DNA of 64,000 nucleotides from the NCBI RefSeq assembly GCF_039555335.1, contig NC_092642.1:8566752-8630751 (forward strand). The letters run 5' to 3'. Position numbers and translations under genes: made by a program. Shown piece after piece: positions 43,788 to 56,912 of this stretch. Source of the DNA: Amphiura filiformis. Taxonomy: Eukaryota; Echinodermata; Ophiuroidea; Amphilepidida; Amphiuridae. The notes under the pieces were generated by a model that was not told where the DNA came from, searched no databases, and saw nothing but the letters and a program-made list of their open reading frames with translations. Positions within the stretch are counted from its first letter, which is position 1. Each line of letters begins with the position of its first letter.

Positions 43788-43866
43788 TTAATTGTCACCA
43801 ATGCACTATAATTTGTGAGAAAAATGCAAAAATAGGCACAAAATTGGCCAGGGGTGTAGTACCCCC
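43788..43866 (+). mobile_element. Extra right arm of the TTAA MITE in tandem
   Basis: It repeats the right arm from 'cttaattgtcaccaatgc' to GTACCCCC, then TTAA (43867-43870). The result is a composite with one left and two right arms. Confidence 0.8.
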
Positions 43867-43994
43867 TTAAGGTTTTACATAAAGGAAAGCTCTAGAACCT
43901 TTTATGGTTCTTTTATAGAATCCTTTGGTCTAATTTCAAAAATGCTGTTTCTTGTGGTATTTCATTTCCTTGGGATGTGAGAGCCAGAGGTCTA

Positions 43995-44280
43995 AGGGGC
44001 TGTGCAATAATTATGTGTATCTGCCCCTTGGATGGTGGATTCTCAAAATTGTTTGCCAAAATTGCTTGCCCCCCCTTCGGCCATGCCAAAAATCCCCCCC
44101 CTTGAGCGTGCCAAAAACCTGTATCTGCACCCCTCCACATGCAAAATTTTGGGAACCCGAATTTAAAACCTTAAATTGTCTTATCATGGCTGTGCAATAA
44201 TTTTGAGCCCGGATGGGGTGGGGGGGGGGAAGGAATTTCCGAATGGCCCATCAAAAATTAATTGCCCCCCCTCTCGGCCC
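43995..44280 (+). mobile_element. AGGGGCTGTGCAATAATTATG MITE copies, partial
   Basis: The left end AGGGGCTGTGCAATAATTATG at 43995 is followed by the family interior to 'gggaacccgaatttaaaacc' (44150). A second start, GGCTGTGCAATAATTTTGAG, appears at 44187. Neither has a clear right end. Confidence 0.7.
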
Positions 44281-44979
44281 GCTTTTTTGACTATTTTTTA
44301 ACGCATTAACAAATTATTCAATGCAAAATGTTTCCACGCTCTCAAAATGTAAACTGCCATTCTTCTCTGACAAAAACTGTAGTATCCCTCAGTGGGCGTG
44401 TGCAAAGGGGGGCACAAAGAATGCGTGCTGAGCGTGCATTCTCTTAACTTCTCAATCGAAATGTGTGTACAAAACGGTACAATCTAAAATTTTACATGCT
44501 CCGCGCAGGATCTTAGCTAGAAATTAAGGTTTGCCCGTCATTATTGAATAAATTTGCCTGTCCCAATTTGACCTTTAAAACGTTTACCAGACTTCTGCAG
44601 CCCATTGGGGGTTCAAAGAGTTATAGTGTTGTTGTTTTGCAAACCTGGTCTTGTAAAAAGGTCAATAAACTTCCCCCCTTCCGAAGAAAATGCCAGCCCC
44701 CTTATAAATACAAACACAACAAATTTGGCCAATTCAAGTACAAGTTGGGACTTGTGTAAATATTACAAATATGCCAAAAATCAGGTTTGAAAAAAATAAA
44801 CCAATTTTCTATAATAAAATCGTAGATTTATATGATTTATGTATGTTCTGGTTCTGGTTCAATACAGTTCAACAGGTACACGTTCTATGTAAGAATAGAA
44901 TATGCATGCAAATTATGTTCAGCCATTTTCTTATTAATATGCAAATATATTCATGAATATTACTATTTTTGAATTTATT
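44281..44979. other. No gene recognised
   Basis: It contains the C-rich 'ttccgaagaaaatgccagcc' phrase (about 44680) shared with 17537 and 58275. The rest is AT-rich and leads into the satellite. Confidence 0.45.
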
Positions 44980-47900
44980 CTAGTATATTCTAGTACATTG
45001 TACTACATTCCAGGACATTCTTGTACATTGTAGTACATTGTAGTACATTCTAGTACATCCGAGTACATTCTAGTACATCTCAGTACATTCTAGTATATCC
45101 CAGTACATTTTAGTACATCCCAGTACATTCTAGTACATCCCAGTAGTACATCTCAGTACATTCTAGTATATCCCAGTACATTCTAGTACATCCCAGTACG
45201 TTCTAGTACATCCCAGTACATTATAGTACATCCCAGTACATTCTAGTACATCTCGGTACATTCTAGTACATCCTAGTACATCCCAGTACATTGTAGTACA
45301 TCCCAGTACATTTTAGTACATCCTAGTACATTATAGTACATCCCAGTACATTCTAGTACATCACAGTACATTCTAGTACATCATAGTACATCCCAGTACA
45401 TGCTAGTACATCTTAGTACATTCTAGTATATCCCAGTACATTCTAGTACATCCCAGTACGTTCTAGTACATCCCAGTACATTATAGTACATCCCCATGTA
45501 CATTTTAGTACATCCCAGTACATTCTAGTACATCTCAGTACATTCTAGTACATCTTAGTACATTCTAGTACATCCAAGTACATCCCAGTACATTCTAGTA
45601 CATCTCGGTACATTCTAGTACATCCTAGTACATCCCAGTACATTGTAGTACATCCCAGTACATTTTAGTACATCCTAGTACATTATAGTACATCCCAGTA
45701 CATTCTAGTACATCACAGTACATTCTAGTACATCATAGTACATCCCAGTACATGCTAGTACATCTTAGTACATTCTAGTTCATCCTAGTACATTCTAGTA
45801 CATCGCAGTACATCCCAGTACATTCTAGAACATCTCAGTACATCCTAGTACATCCGAGTACATTCTAGTACATCTCAGTACATTTTAGTACATCTCGGTA
45901 CATTCTAGTACATCCCAGTACATTCTAGTACCTCTTAGTACATTCTAGTACATCCAAGTACATCCCAGTACATTCTAGTACATCTCGGTACATTCTAGTA
46001 CATCCTAGTACATCCCAGTACATTGTAGTACATCCCAGTACATTTTAGTAAATCCCAGTACATTCAAGTACATTATAGTACATCCCAGTACATCACAGTA
46101 TATTCTAGTACATCATAGTACATTCTAGTACATCCCAGTACATCCTAGTACATCCGAGTACATTCTAGTACATCTCAGTACATTCTAGTATATCCCAGTA
46201 CATTCTAGTACATCCCAGTACGTTCTAGTACATCTCAGTACATTATAGTACATCCCAGTACATTTTAGTACATCCCAGTACATTCTAGTACATCTCAGTA
46301 CATTCTAGTACATCTTAGTACATTCTAGTACATCCAAGTACATCCCAGTACATTCTAGTACATCTCGGTACATTCTAGTACATCCTAGTACATCCCAGTA
46401 CATTGTAGTACATCCCAGTACATTTTAGTAAATCCCAGTACATTCAAGTACATTATAGTACATCCCAGTACATCACAGTATATTCTAGTACATCATAGTA
46501 CATTCTAGTACATCCCAGTACATCCTAGTACATCCGAGTACATTCTAGTACATCTCAGTACATTCTAGTATATCCCAGTACATTCTAGTACATCCCAGTA
46601 CGTTCTAGTACATCTCAGAACATTATAGTACATCCCAGTACATTTTAGTACATCCCAGTACATTCTAGTACATCTCAGTACATTCTAGTACATCTTAGTA
46701 CATTCTAGTACATCCAAGTACATCCCAGTACATTCTAGTACATCTCGGTACATTCTAGTACATCCTAGTACATCCCAGTACATTGTAGTACATCCCAGTA
46801 CATTTTAGTACATCCTAGTACATTATAGTACATCCCAGTACATTCTAGTACATCACAGTACATTCTAGTACATCATAGTACATCCCAGTACATGCTAGTA
46901 CATCTTAGTACATTCTAGTTCATCCTAGTACATTCTAGTACATCGCAGTACATCCCAGTACATTCTAGAACATCTCAGTACATCCTAGTACATCCGAGTA
47001 CATTCTAGTACATCTCAGTACATTTTAGTACATCTCGGTACATTCTAGTACATCCCAGTACATTCTAGTACCTCTTAGTACATTCTAGTACATCCAAGTA
47101 CATCCCAGTACATTCTAGTACATCTCGGTACATTCTAGTACATCCTAGTACATCCCAGTACATTGTAGTACATCCCAGTACATTTTAGTAAATCCCAGTA
47201 CATTCAAGTACATTATAGTACATCCCAGTACATCACAGTATATTCTAGTACATCATAGTACATTCTAGTACATCCCAGTACATCCTAGTACATCCGAGTA
47301 CATTCTAGTACATCTCAGTACATTCTAGTATATCCCAGTACATTCTAGTACATCCCAGTACGTTCTAGTACATCTCAGTACATTATAGTACATCCCAGTA
47401 CATTTTAGTACATCCCAGTACATTCTAGTACATCTCAGTACATTCTAGTACATCTTAGTACATTCTAGTACATCCAAGTACATCCCAGTACATTCTAGTA
47501 CATCTCGGTACATTCTAGTACATCCTAGTACATCCCAGTACATTGTAGTACATCCCAGTACATTTTAGTAAATCCCAGTACATTCAAGTACATTATAGTA
47601 CATCCCAGTACATCACAGTATATTCTAGTACATCATAGTACATTCTAGTACATCCCAGTACATCCTAGTACATCCGAGTACATTCTAGTACATCTCAGTA
47701 CATTCTAGTATATCCCAGTACATTCTAGTACATCCCAGTACGTTCTAGTACATCTCAGTACATTATAGTACATCCCAGTACATTTTAGTACATCCCAGTA
47801 CATTCTAGTACATCTCAGTACATTTTAGTACATCTTAGTACATTCTAGTACATCCAAGTACATCCCAGTACATTCTAGTACATCTCGGTACATTCTAGTA

Positions 47901-48600
47901 CATCCTAGTACATCCCAGTACATTGTAGTACATCCCAGTACATTTTAGTACATCCTAGTACATTATAGTACATCCCAGTACATTCTAGTACATCACAGTA
48001 CATTCTAGTACATCATAGTACATCCCAGTACATGCTAGTACATCTTAGTACATTCTAGTTCATCCTAGTACATTCTAGTACATCGCAGTACATCCCAGTA
48101 CATTCTAGTACATCTCAGTACATCCTAGTACATCCGAGTACATTCTAGTACATCTCAGTACATTTTAGTACATCTCAGTACATTCTAGTACATCCCAGTA
48201 CATTCTAGTACCTCTTAGTACATTCTAGTACATCCAAGTACATCCCAGTACATTCTAGTACATCTCGGTACATTCTAGTACATCCTAGTACATCCCAGTA
48301 CATTGTAGTACATCCCAGTACATTTTAGTAAATCCCAGTACATTCAAGTACATTATAGTACATCCCAGTACATCACAGTATATTCTAGTACATCATAGTA
48401 CATTCTAGTACATCCCAGTACATCCTAGTACATCCGAGTACATTCTAGTACATCTCAGTACATTCTAGTATATCCCAGTACATTCTAGTACATCCCAGTA
48501 CGTTCTAGTACATCTCAGTATATTATAGTACATCCCAGTACATTTTAGTACATCCCAGTACATTCTAGTACATCTCAGTACATTCTAGTACATCTTAGTA
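44980..48600 (+). repeat. 10-bp satellite with 380-bp and 1140-bp higher-order repeats
   Basis: The basic unit is CATNNNAGTA, usually as the 20-bp dimer CATTCTAGTACATCCCAGTA. The diagnostic variant CATTGTAGTA recurs every 380 bp at 45641, 46021, 46401, 46781, 47161, 47541, 47921 and 48301. Two variants of the 380-bp block (A with CATCCTAGTACATTATAGTA, B with AATCCCAGTACATTCAAGTA) follow the order A B B A B B A B, giving a 1140-bp level. No gene is present. Confidence 0.95.
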
Positions 48601-49280
48601 AACACATCCCAAAAAGAAAGTATCCAGTTTAATTTTGGTCCATAAGTCAAAGAACGGGTGTTAAATCACGACCTACCAAAAGTATGTTACAGATAAATTA
48701 ATTCCGCACAGTTTGATACCTCATTTGTCCAAATCGATGCAAGTTTGATGACACAGTGGCCTTTTGAATGCACCTACCCATGATTTTAAAGTTGCAGTAA
48801 TTCATATTGATGTGGTTTTCCTGCTTCTCAAGATTCTTCATAAAGGTACAAAGACGGACTAAGACTGTTTAACCATTTAACCACCATCTCTCATTTTCAG
48901 ACAACTTCGGCATAATCTTAAGGAACCGAAGTTTCTCTAAACAGTTTGACTTTGACGTGGAAGGCACCCGATGATAGGAATTAATTTCATGTATTGATTA
49001 TTGCTGTGATTTATTTTTTCACCTTACAATATCGAAACAAAATGAATATTGAGTAGCAGGGCCAAATCAATAGGAATTAATTACTGCAACTTTTAAAATT
49101 GAGGTGGTTGCATTCAACAGGTCATTGTGTCATCAATTCTGCATCGATTTGGACAAATGAGGTATCAAACTGTGCGGAATAGATTTATCTGTAACATGCT
49201 TTTGGTAGGTTGTGATTTAACACCCCTTCTTGGACTTATGGACCAAAATTAAACTGGATACTTTCTTTTTGGGATGGGTT
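48601..49280 (+). mobile_element. 680-bp foldback MITE inserted in the satellite at TA
   Basis: Its ends, AACACATCCCAAAAAGAAAG and the inverse of AACCCATCCCAAAAAGAAAG, start arms of at least 150 bp that share 'atccagtttaattttggtcc'. TA at 48599-48600 and TA at 49281-49282 flank it. Removing it restores the satellite phrase 'cttagtacattctag'. Confidence 0.85.
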
Positions 49281-52200
49281 TACATTCTAGTACATCCAAG
49301 TACATCCCAGTACATTCTAGTACATCTCGGTACATTCTAGTACATCCTAGTACATCCCAGTACATTGTAGTACATCCCAGTACATTTTAGTACCTCCTAG
49401 TACATTATAGTACATCCCAGTACATTCTAGTACATCACAGTACATTCTAGTACATCATAGTACATCCCAGTACATGCTAGTACATCTTAGTACATTCTAG
49501 TATATCCCAGTACATTCTAGTACATCCCAGTACGTTCTAGTACATCCCAGTACATTATAGTACATCCCAGTACATTTTAGTATATCCTAGTACATTCTAG
49601 TACATCTCAGTACATTCTAGTACATCTTAGTACATTCTAGTACATCCAAGTACATTCTAGTACATCCAAGTACATCCCAGTACATTCTAGTACATCTCGG
49701 TACATTCTAGTACATCCTAGTACATCCCAGTACATTGTAGTACATCCCAGTACATTCTAGTACATCCCAGTACGTTCTAGTACATCCCAGTACATTATAG
49801 TACATCCCAGTACATTTTAGTACATCCCAGTACATTCTAGTACATCTCAGTACATTCTAGTACATCTTAGTACATTCTAGTACATCCAAGTACATCCCAG
49901 TACATTCTAGTACATCTCGGTACATTCTAGTACATCCTAGTACATCCCAGTACATTGTAGTACATCCCAGTACATTTTAGTACATCCTAGTACATTATAG
50001 TACATCCCAGTACATTCTAGTACATCACAGTACATTCTAGTACATCATAGTACATCCCAGTACATGCTAGTACATCTTAGTACATTCTAGTTCATCCTAG
50101 TACATTCTAGTACATCGCAGTACATCCCAGTACATTCTAGAACATCTCAGTACATCCTAGTACATCCGAGTACATTCTAGTACATCTCAGTACATTTTAG
50201 TACATCTCAGTACATTCTAGTACATCCCAGTACATTCTAGTACCTCTTAGTACATTCTAGTACATCCAAGTACATCCCAGTACATTCTAGTACATCTCGG
50301 TACATTCTAGTACATCCTAGTACATCCCAGTACATTGTAGTACATCCCAGTACATTTTAGTAAATCCCAGTACATTCAAGTACATTATAGTACATCCCAG
50401 TACATCACAGTATATTCTAGTACATCATAGTACATTCTAGTACATCCCAGTACATCCTAGTACATCCGAGTACATTCTAGTACATCTCAGTACATTCTAG
50501 TATATCCCAGTACATTCTAGTACATCCCAGTACGTTCTAGTACATCTCAGTACATTATAGTACATCCCAGTACATTTTAGTACATCCCAGTACATTCTAG
50601 TACATCTCAGTACATTCTAGTACATCTTAGTACATTCTAGTACATCCAAGTACATCCCAGTACATTCTAGTACATCTCGGTACATTCTAGTACATCCTAG
50701 TACATCCCAGTACATTGTAGTACATCCCAGTACATTTTAGTACATCCTAGTACATTATAGTACATCCCAGTACATTCTAGTACATCACAGTACATTCTAG
50801 TACATCATAGTACATCCCAGTACATGCTAGTACATTCTAGTATATCCCAGTACATTCTAGTACATCCCAGTACGTTCTAGTACATCCCAGTACATTATAG
50901 TACATCCCAGTACATTTTAGTACATCCTAGTACATTCTAGTACATCTCAGTACATTCTAGTACATCTTAGTACATTCTAGTACATCCAAGTACATTCTAG
51001 TACATCTCCAAGTACATCCCAGTACATTCTAGTACATCTCGGTACATTCTAGTACATCCTAGTACATCCCAGTACATTGTAGTACATCCCAGTACATTTT
51101 AGTACATCCTAGTACATTATAGTACATCCCAGTACATTCTAGTACATCACAGTACATTCTAGTACATCATAGTACATCCCAGTACATGCTAGTACATCTT
51201 AGTACATTCTAGTTCATCCTAGTACATTCTAGTACATCGCAGTATATCCCAGTACATTCTAGTACATCTCAGTACATCCTAGTACATCCGAGTACATTCT
51301 AGTACATCTCAGTACATTTTAGTATATCTCGGTACATTCTAGTACATCCCAGTACATTCTAGTACCTCTTAGTACATTCTAGTACATCCAAGTACATCCC
51401 AGTACATTCTAGTACATCTCGGTACATTCTAGTACATCCTAGTACATCCCAGTACATTGTAGTACATCCCAGTACATTTTAGTAAATCCCAGTACATTCA
51501 AGTACATTATAGTACATCCCAGTACATTCTAGTACATCACAGTATATTCTAGTACATCATAGTACATTCTAGTACATCCCAGTACATCCGAGTACATTCT
51601 AGTACATCTCAGTACATTCTAGTATATCCCAGTACATTCTAGTTAATCCCAGTACGTTCTAGTACATCTCAGTACATTATAGTACATCCCAGTACATTTT
51701 AGTACATCCCAGTACATTCTAGTACATCTCAGTACATTCTAGTACATCTTAGTACATTCTAGTACATCATAGTACATTCTAGTACATCTCGGTACATCTC
51801 GGTACATTCTAGTACATCCTAGTACATCCCAGTACATTGTAGTACATCCCAGTACATTTTAGTACATCCTAGTACATTTTAGTACATCCTAGTACATTAT
51901 AGTACATCCCAGTACATTCTAGTACATCACAGTACATTCTAGTACATCATAGTACATCCCAGTACATGCTAGTACATCTTAGTACATTCTAGTATATCCC
52001 AGTACATTCTAGTACATCCCAGTACGTTCGAGTACATCCCAGTACATTATAGTACATCCCAGTACATTTTAGTACATCCCAGTACATTCTAGTACATCTC
52101 AGTACATTCTAGTACATCTTAGTACATTCTAGTACATCCAAGTACATCCCAGTACATTCTAGTACATCTCGGTACATTCTAGTACATCCTAGTACATCCC

Positions 52201-54918
52201 AGTACATTGTAGTACATCCCAGTACATTTTAGTACATCCTAGTACATTATAGTACATCCCAGTACATTCTAGTACATCACAGTACATTCTAGTACATCAT
52301 AGTACATCCCAGTACATGCTAGTACATCTTAGTACATTCTAGTTCATCCTAGTACATTCTAGTACATCGCAGTACATCCCAGTACATTCTAGTACATCTC
52401 AGTACATCCCAGTACATTCTAGTACATCTCAGTACATCCTAGTACATCCGAGTACATTCTAGTACATCTCAGTACATTTTAGTACATCTCAGTACATTCT
52501 AGTACATCCCAGTACATTCTAGTACATCTCAGTACATTCTAGTACATCTTAGTACATTCTAGTACATCCCAGTACATTCCAGTACATTCTAGTACATCAT
52601 AGTACATCCCAGTACATTTTAGTACATCCCAGTACATTCTAGTACATCTCAGTACATTCTAGTACATCTTAGTACATTCTAGTACCTTCTAGTACATCCC
52701 AGTACATCCCAGTACATTCTAGTACATATCAGTACATTCTAGTACATCTTAGTAAAATCTAGTACATTCTAGTACATCCCAGTACATCCTAGTACATCCG
52801 AGTACATTCTAGTACATGTCAGTACATTCTAGTACATCCCAGTACATTATAGTACATCCCAGTACATTCTAGTACATCCCAGTACATTCTAGTACATCCC
52901 AGTACATTCTAGTACATTCTAGTACATCACAGTACATCTCAGTACATCCCAGTACATTATAGTACATGTCAGTACATCCCAGTATATTTTAATACATCCC
53001 AGTACATTCTAGTACATCCCAGTACATTCTAGTACATCACAGTACGTTCTAGTACATCCCAGTACATTCTAGTACATCCCAGTACATTTTAGTACATTAT
53101 AGTACATCCCAGTACATTATAGTACATCACAGTACATTCTAGTACATCATAGTACATCCCAGTACATGCTAGTACATCTTAGTACATTCTAGTTCATCCT
53201 AGTACATTCTAGTACATCGCAGTACATCCCAGTACATTCTAGTACATCTCAGTACATTCTAGTACATCTTAGTAAAATCTAGTACATTCTATTACATCCC
53301 AGTACATCCTAGTACATCCGAGTACATTCTAGTACATCTCAGTACATTCTAGCACATCCCAGTACATCCTAGTACATCATAGTACATCCCAGTACATTCT
53401 GGTACATCTTAGTACATTCTAGTATACTCTAGTACATCCCAGTACATTTTAGTACATCTCGGTACATTCTAGTACATCCTAGTACATCCCAGTACATTCT
53501 AATACATTCTAATACATCCCAGTACATTCTAGTACATCCCAGTACATTCTAGTACATCCCAGTACATTCTAGTACATCACAGTACGTTCTAGTACACCCC
53601 AGTACATTCTAGTACATCCCAGTACATTTTAGTACATTATAGTACATCCCAGTACATTATAGTACATCACAGTACATTCTAGTACATCATAGTACATCCC
53701 AGTACATGCTAGTACATCTTAGTACATTCTAGTTCATCCTAGTACATTCTAGTACATCGCAGTACATCCCAGTACATTCTAGTACATCTCAGTACATTCT
53801 AGTACATCTTAGTAAAATCTAGTACATTCTATTACATCCCAGTACATCCTAGTACATCCGAGTACATTCTAGTACATCTCAGTACATTCTAGCACATCCC
53901 AGTACATCCTAGTACATCATAGTACATCCCAGTACATTCTGGTACATCTTAGTACATTCTAGTATACTCTAGTACATCCCAGTACATTTTAGTACATCTC
54001 AGTACATTCTCTAGTACATCCTAGTACATCCCAGTACATTCTAATACATCCCAGTACATTCTAGTACATCCCAGTACATTCTAGTACATCCCAGTACATT
54101 CAAGTACATCCCAGTACATTCCGGTACATCCCAGAACATCATGGTACATCCCAGTACATTTTGGTACATCCCAGTACATCCTAGTACAACCCAGTACATC
54201 CCAGTACATTCTAGTACATCCCAGTACATTCTAGTACATCCCAGTACATTTTAGTACATCTCAGTACATCCCAGTACATTCTAGTACATCCCAGTACATT
54301 CTAGTACTTCCCAGTACATTCTAGTACATCCCAGTACATTCTAGTACATCCCAGTACATTCAAGTACATCCCAGTACATTCCGGTACATCACAGTACATC
54401 ATGGTACATCCCAGTACATTCTAGTACATCCCAGTACATCCTAGTACATCCCAGTACATCCCAGTACATTCTAGTACATCCCAGTACATTCTAGTACATC
54501 CCAGTACATCCCAGTACATTCTAGTACATCTCAGTACATCTAGTACATCTTAGTACATCTAGTACATTCTAGTACATCCCAGTACATCCCAGTACATTCT
54601 AGTACATATCAGTACATTCTAGTACATCTTAGTAAAATCTAGTACATCTTAGTAAAATCTAGTACATTCTGGTACATCCCAGTACATCCTAGTACATCCG
54701 AGTACATTCTAGTACATGTCAGTACATTCTAGTACATCCCAGTACATTCTAGTACATCCCAGTACGTTGTAGTACATCCCAGTACATTCTAGTACATCCC
54801 AGTACATTTTAGTACATCCCAGTACATTCTAGTACATCTCAGTACATTCTAGTTCATCCCACTACATTCTAGGTCATTATAGTACATACCAGTACATTCT
54901 AGTACATCCCAGTACATT
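49281..54918 (+). repeat. 10-bp satellite, second block
   Basis: The 380-bp periodicity continues with some 220-370 bp steps (marker TACATTGTAG at 49361, 49731, 49951, 50331, 50711, about 51073, 51453, 51833, 52203). After about 52500 the pattern changes to roughly 540-bp and then ~1000-bp repeats, for example 53097 against 53637. Confidence 0.95.
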
Positions 54919-54976
54919 ATACAGGGTGTCCCATTATACAGGGTGTCCCAGAATGATTTATACCGTGTTTGCAAAA
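54919..54976 (+). mobile_element. Left-end fragments of the mariner-like element
   Basis: Two partial left ends (ACAGGGTGTCCC at 54921, and 38-40 bases from 54938 to GTTTGCAAAA) are followed directly by satellite. They match the start of the element at 55922. They look like remnants left by a ~1-kb duplication with deletion. Confidence 0.75.
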
Positions 54977-55920
54977 TCCCAGTACATTTTAGTACATCTC
55001 GGTACATTCTAGTACATCCTAGTACATCCCAGTATATTCTAATACATCCCAGTACATTCTAGTACATCCCAGTACATTCTAGTACATCCCAGTACATTCA
55101 AGTACATCCCAGTACATTCCGGTACATCCCAGAACATCATGGTACATCCCAGTACATTTTGGTACATCCCAGTACATCCTAGTACAACCCAGTACATCCC
55201 AGTACATTCTAGTACATCCCAGTACATTCTAGTACATCCCAGTACATTTTAGTACATCTCAGTACATCCCAGTACATTCTAGTACATCCCAGTACATTCT
55301 AGTACTTCCCAGTACATTCTAGTACATCCCAGTACATTCTAGTACATCCCAGTACATTCAAGTACATCCCAGTACATTCCGGTACATCACAGTACATCAT
55401 GGTACATCCCAGTACATTTTGGTACATCCCAGTACATCCTAGTACAACCCAGTACATCCCAGTACATTCTAGTACATCCCAGTACATTCTAGTACATCCC
55501 AGTACATCCCAGTACATTCTAGTACATCTCAGTACATTCTAGTACATCTTAGTACATTCTAGTACATTCTAGTACATCCCAGTACATCCCAGTACATTCT
55601 AGTACATATCAGTACATTCTAGTACATCTTAGTAAAATCTAGTACATCTTAGTAAAATCTAGTACATTCTGGTACATCCCAGTACATCCTAGTACATCCG
55701 AGTACATTCTAGTACATGTCAGTACATTCTAGTACATCCCAGTACATTCTAGTACATCCCAGTACGTTGTAGTACATCCCAGTACATTCTAGTACATCCC
55801 AGTACATTTTAGTACATCCCAGTACATTCTAGTACATCTCAGTACATTCTAGTTCATCCCACTACATTCTAGGTCATTATAGTACATACCAGTACATTCT
55901 AGTACATCCCAGTACATTAT
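54977..55920 (+). repeat. 10-bp satellite, ~1-kb duplicated block
   Basis: It is colinear and nearly identical with about 53980-54920, offset by close to 1000 bp. The shared phrase 'ttcatcccactacattctag' lies at about 54853 and 55853. Confidence 0.9.
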
Positions 55921-55921
55921 A

Positions 55922-56910
55922 CAGGGTGTCCCAGAATGATTTATACCGTGTTTGCAAAAATAACTAAAAATAGAAGACGGGCAGTGTATCTATTTATGAT
56001 ACCAGCATTATAATGTTGGACATGTCTCCTACTTATTCTGTTAATTTCAGCACGCTACCTTTATTTGTTTTGGCGTGGCATGCAATAATGCAAAATCGAT
56101 GAAAAACGACTCGCATACCTTTGAAAAATGGCACGATACGATTAAATGAAGAACGTGGGATGTTTGGCACAGCATTTCGACGACAACTACTGTTGGGGTT
56201 AAGCCTTAAAGCTTGCCGGACAGCTGCAATATTCGCTCTAGTTCTTACAGTCTTACGAGCACCTGAAGCTTCACTCTGCCGATTCCTGACAGTTCGGTGC
56301 TCGTCAAACTTCTTTACGTTATACACTATCGTCTAATGAATCTTCTTTGCGTCTCAACATAGCTGCCGGTTTGCCAGTAAGTTTTTGAAAGCAATCCACG
56401 CTGCTGTACAGTAAATTGAGGAGCCGTCTTTTCTGCACTACAACCAGTTCGATCTCTGCAAGCATTTCAAATGACATGGACCTCACACCACAATAACTAG
56501 TATTTAAAACTACCGCCAAAGAGAGAATGGGATTACGCCACAAATCCTTAATTCCATATAATGATTGCTTCGTAACGTCATAAATAATAGATAGATATCG
56601 GCTATTTAGTGGAAATATGAACAGGGCACAACTAAAACACCTGCATAACTTTTTCCAAATAACTTTGTGCTGAACGGTTAGTAATGTTACAGATTTTCAA
56701 AATAGGTTGCGTTGTCAAAACTTAGAATTCACAATTTTTACGCAATCTTCTATAACTTCTACTAGAAACGTCCAACTTTTAAAATCTAAAAATTCTGAAA
56801 AAGCTAAATATATGTAGAACTTAAAAAGCGAAACAATATGACCATTTAACATGCCCTTCATACCTAAAAAATTCCATCTTTCCCGGTATAGATCATTCTG
56901 GGACAACCTG
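55922..56910 (-). mobile_element. 989-bp Tc1/mariner-like relic inserted at TA
   Basis: The left end CAGGGTGTCCCAGAATGATT and the right end AATGATCT..GGGACAACCTG type are inverted (29 bp, a few mismatches). TA at 55920-55921 and at 56911-56912 flank it. Removing it restores 'cattatagtacatccc'. The transposase on the minus strand is truncated, so the copy is dead. Confidence 0.85.
56033..56543 (-). pseudogene. Mariner-like transposase remnant (DNA-binding part only)
   Basis: The upstream frame (56543-56319) carries RRLLNLLYSSVDCFQKLTGK, like the first helix-turn-helix of the family. After a frameshift near 56320, the second frame (56326-56033) carries TVRTRANIAAVRQALRLNP and IPRSSFNRIV, like the second helix-turn-helix. 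Only about 115 bp remain before the element's end, so the whole DDE/DDD catalytic domain is missing. The family call is by resemblance to insect mariner-type proteins. Confidence 0.7.
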
Positions 56911-56912
56911 TA

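Noticed and set aside
54041-55517. 62-72 codon frames with MYWDVLECTG repeats
   Set aside because: They come from the 10-bp satellite read on the minus strand (30 bp equals 10 codons). There is no start context or conservation signal beyond the repeat.
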